From CBFDCQ01 sp965603355 (GTDB lineage Bacteria > Hydrogenedentota > CAZGCA01 > CBFDCQ01), in contig CBFDCQ010000080.1 of NCBI GenBank assembly GCA_965603355.1, forward strand, positions 1-14,164: DNA of 14,164 nucleotides. Reading direction: 5' to 3'. Below the pieces are notes generated by a model, which worked only from the letters and a program-made list of their open reading frames with translations, searched no databases and had not been told where the DNA came from. Each line of letters begins with the position of its first letter. The stretch's first letter is position 1. Shown piece after piece: positions 13,773-14,164 of the stretch. Made by a program: the position numbers and the translations under genes.

Positions 13773-14164
13773 ATGAAAAGGTACGCTTTTCTGTTTGTAG
13801 CTGGTGTCGTGTTGTCGCTCATTTCCGCACAAGGTGCGTTCGCGGACGGCAATTTTGTCTGGGCCAGGGCCATGGTCGGAACGGAAAGGGACTACGGTTA
13901 TGGCATCGCTGTGGACAGTGCCGGCAACGTCTATACCACGGGGTTGTTTTCGGGCACGGTAGATTTTGACCCGGGAACGGGCACCTACAACCTGACTTCA
14001 GCCGGTTGGGCTGACATCTTCGTGTCGAAGCTGGATTCCAGCGGCAACTTTGGCTGGGCGAAGCGAATGGGCGGAACGAGCGGCGACTGGGGGCTTGGCA
14101 TCGCTGTGGACAGTGCCGGCAACGTCTATACCACGGGGGTTTTCCGTGGCACGGCAGATTTTGA
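13773..14164 (+). CDS. SBBP-repeat beta-propeller secreted protein (partial, N-terminus)
   Basis: The gene starts at ATG 13773 (AAGG 7 nt upstream) and runs off the right edge with 130 codons visible and no stop. Residues 1-24 form a signal peptide (KR, hydrophobic core, AFA cleavage site). Two SBBP-type blades begin at F28 and F93, each with FxWAxxMxGT, GxGIAVDSAGNVYTTGxFxGTxDF and, in the first, DPGTGTYNLTSAG then ADIFVSKLDSSGN. The period is 65 residues (195 bp). SBBP proteins are exported, often very long beta-propellers of cell-surface or extracellular location. It could be a substrate of the neighbouring secretion machine, but that rests only on adjacency. It is transcribed divergently from the secretion genes, from its own promoter. 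Confidence 0.9.
   Translation, partial: MKRYAFLFVAGVVLSLISAQGAFADGNFVWARAMVGTERDYGYGIAVDSAGNVYTTGLFSGTVDFDPGTGTYNLTSAGWADIFVSKLDSSGNFGWAKRMGGTSGDWGLGIAVDSAGNVYTTGVFRGTADF
13901..14138 (+). repeat. 195-bp tandem repeat with a 43-bp identical core
   Basis: Positions 13901-13943 and 14096-14138 are identical over 43 bp, exactly 195 bp apart, and encode the GIAVDSAGNVYTTG core of successive SBBP blades. Identity at silent sites indicates recent duplication or gene conversion, so more near-identical units are expected past the right edge. Confidence 0.85.

Noticed and set aside
13658..13873. 71-codon minus-strand open frame
   Set aside because: It is antisense to the SBBP signal peptide and leader, with no supporting start signal.
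1..14164. CRISPR arrays, tRNA/rRNA genes, transposases or attachment sites
   Set aside because: None seen on either strand; the repeats present are coding duplications or short palindromes.

Overview
The window reads as chromosomal DNA (moderately high GC) from an uncultured, deep-branching Gram-negative bacterium. A type II secretion / type IV pilus-like pseudopilus cluster, prepilins with Asp-rich DxDxDG loops, and an SBBP-repeat secreted protein are a combination I associate with Planctomycetes- or Hydrogenedentes-like metagenomic genomes. No 16S gene or other taxon marker is present, so the assignment is soft.

Layout: almost everything is on the minus strand and is read from right to left. 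A sigma-54 activator of the NtrC type (11670-13055) comes first. A 358-bp gap follows, holding a near-consensus -24/-12 sigma-54 promoter (11384-11400) and upstream palindromes. Then comes a tightly packed regulatory block: a receiver-only protein with a degenerate active site, a membrane PAS histidine kinase, a second receiver, a GAF-HD-GYP c-di-GMP phosphodiesterase, and a STAS anti-sigma-antagonist-like protein. Several of these genes overlap. The STAS stop overlaps the start of the assembly ATPase (GspE/PilB) by ATGA, and the inner-membrane platform protein (GspF/PilC), two near-duplicate major pseudopilins (GspG-like), and GspH-, GspI-, GspJ- and GspK-like minor pseudopilins follow. The GspK-like gene runs off the left edge.

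To the right of the activator is a 717-bp divergent intergenic region with several palindromes. It contains a good sigma-70 promoter pointing right (TTGACA-17-TATTCT), a structured leader and a small Cys-rich ORF. These precede the start of a signal-peptide-bearing SBBP beta-propeller protein that runs off the right edge.

How the parts may work together (inference): the activator drives sigma-54 transcription of one long operon that encodes both the pseudopilus machine and its signalling. The ATPase carries two tandem 24-residue motifs of the MshEN c-di-GMP-binding type, and the same operon encodes an HD-GYP phosphodiesterase. Secretion or pilus extension could therefore be gated post-translationally by c-di-GMP, with a possible partner-switching (STAS) input. 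The most unusual individual elements are the GspJ-like pseudopilin, with an exact-period 57-residue duplication containing six Ca-type loops, and the GspK-like pseudopilin, whose C-terminus shows WDG/WNG repeats about 50 residues apart, suggesting a beta-propeller tip.
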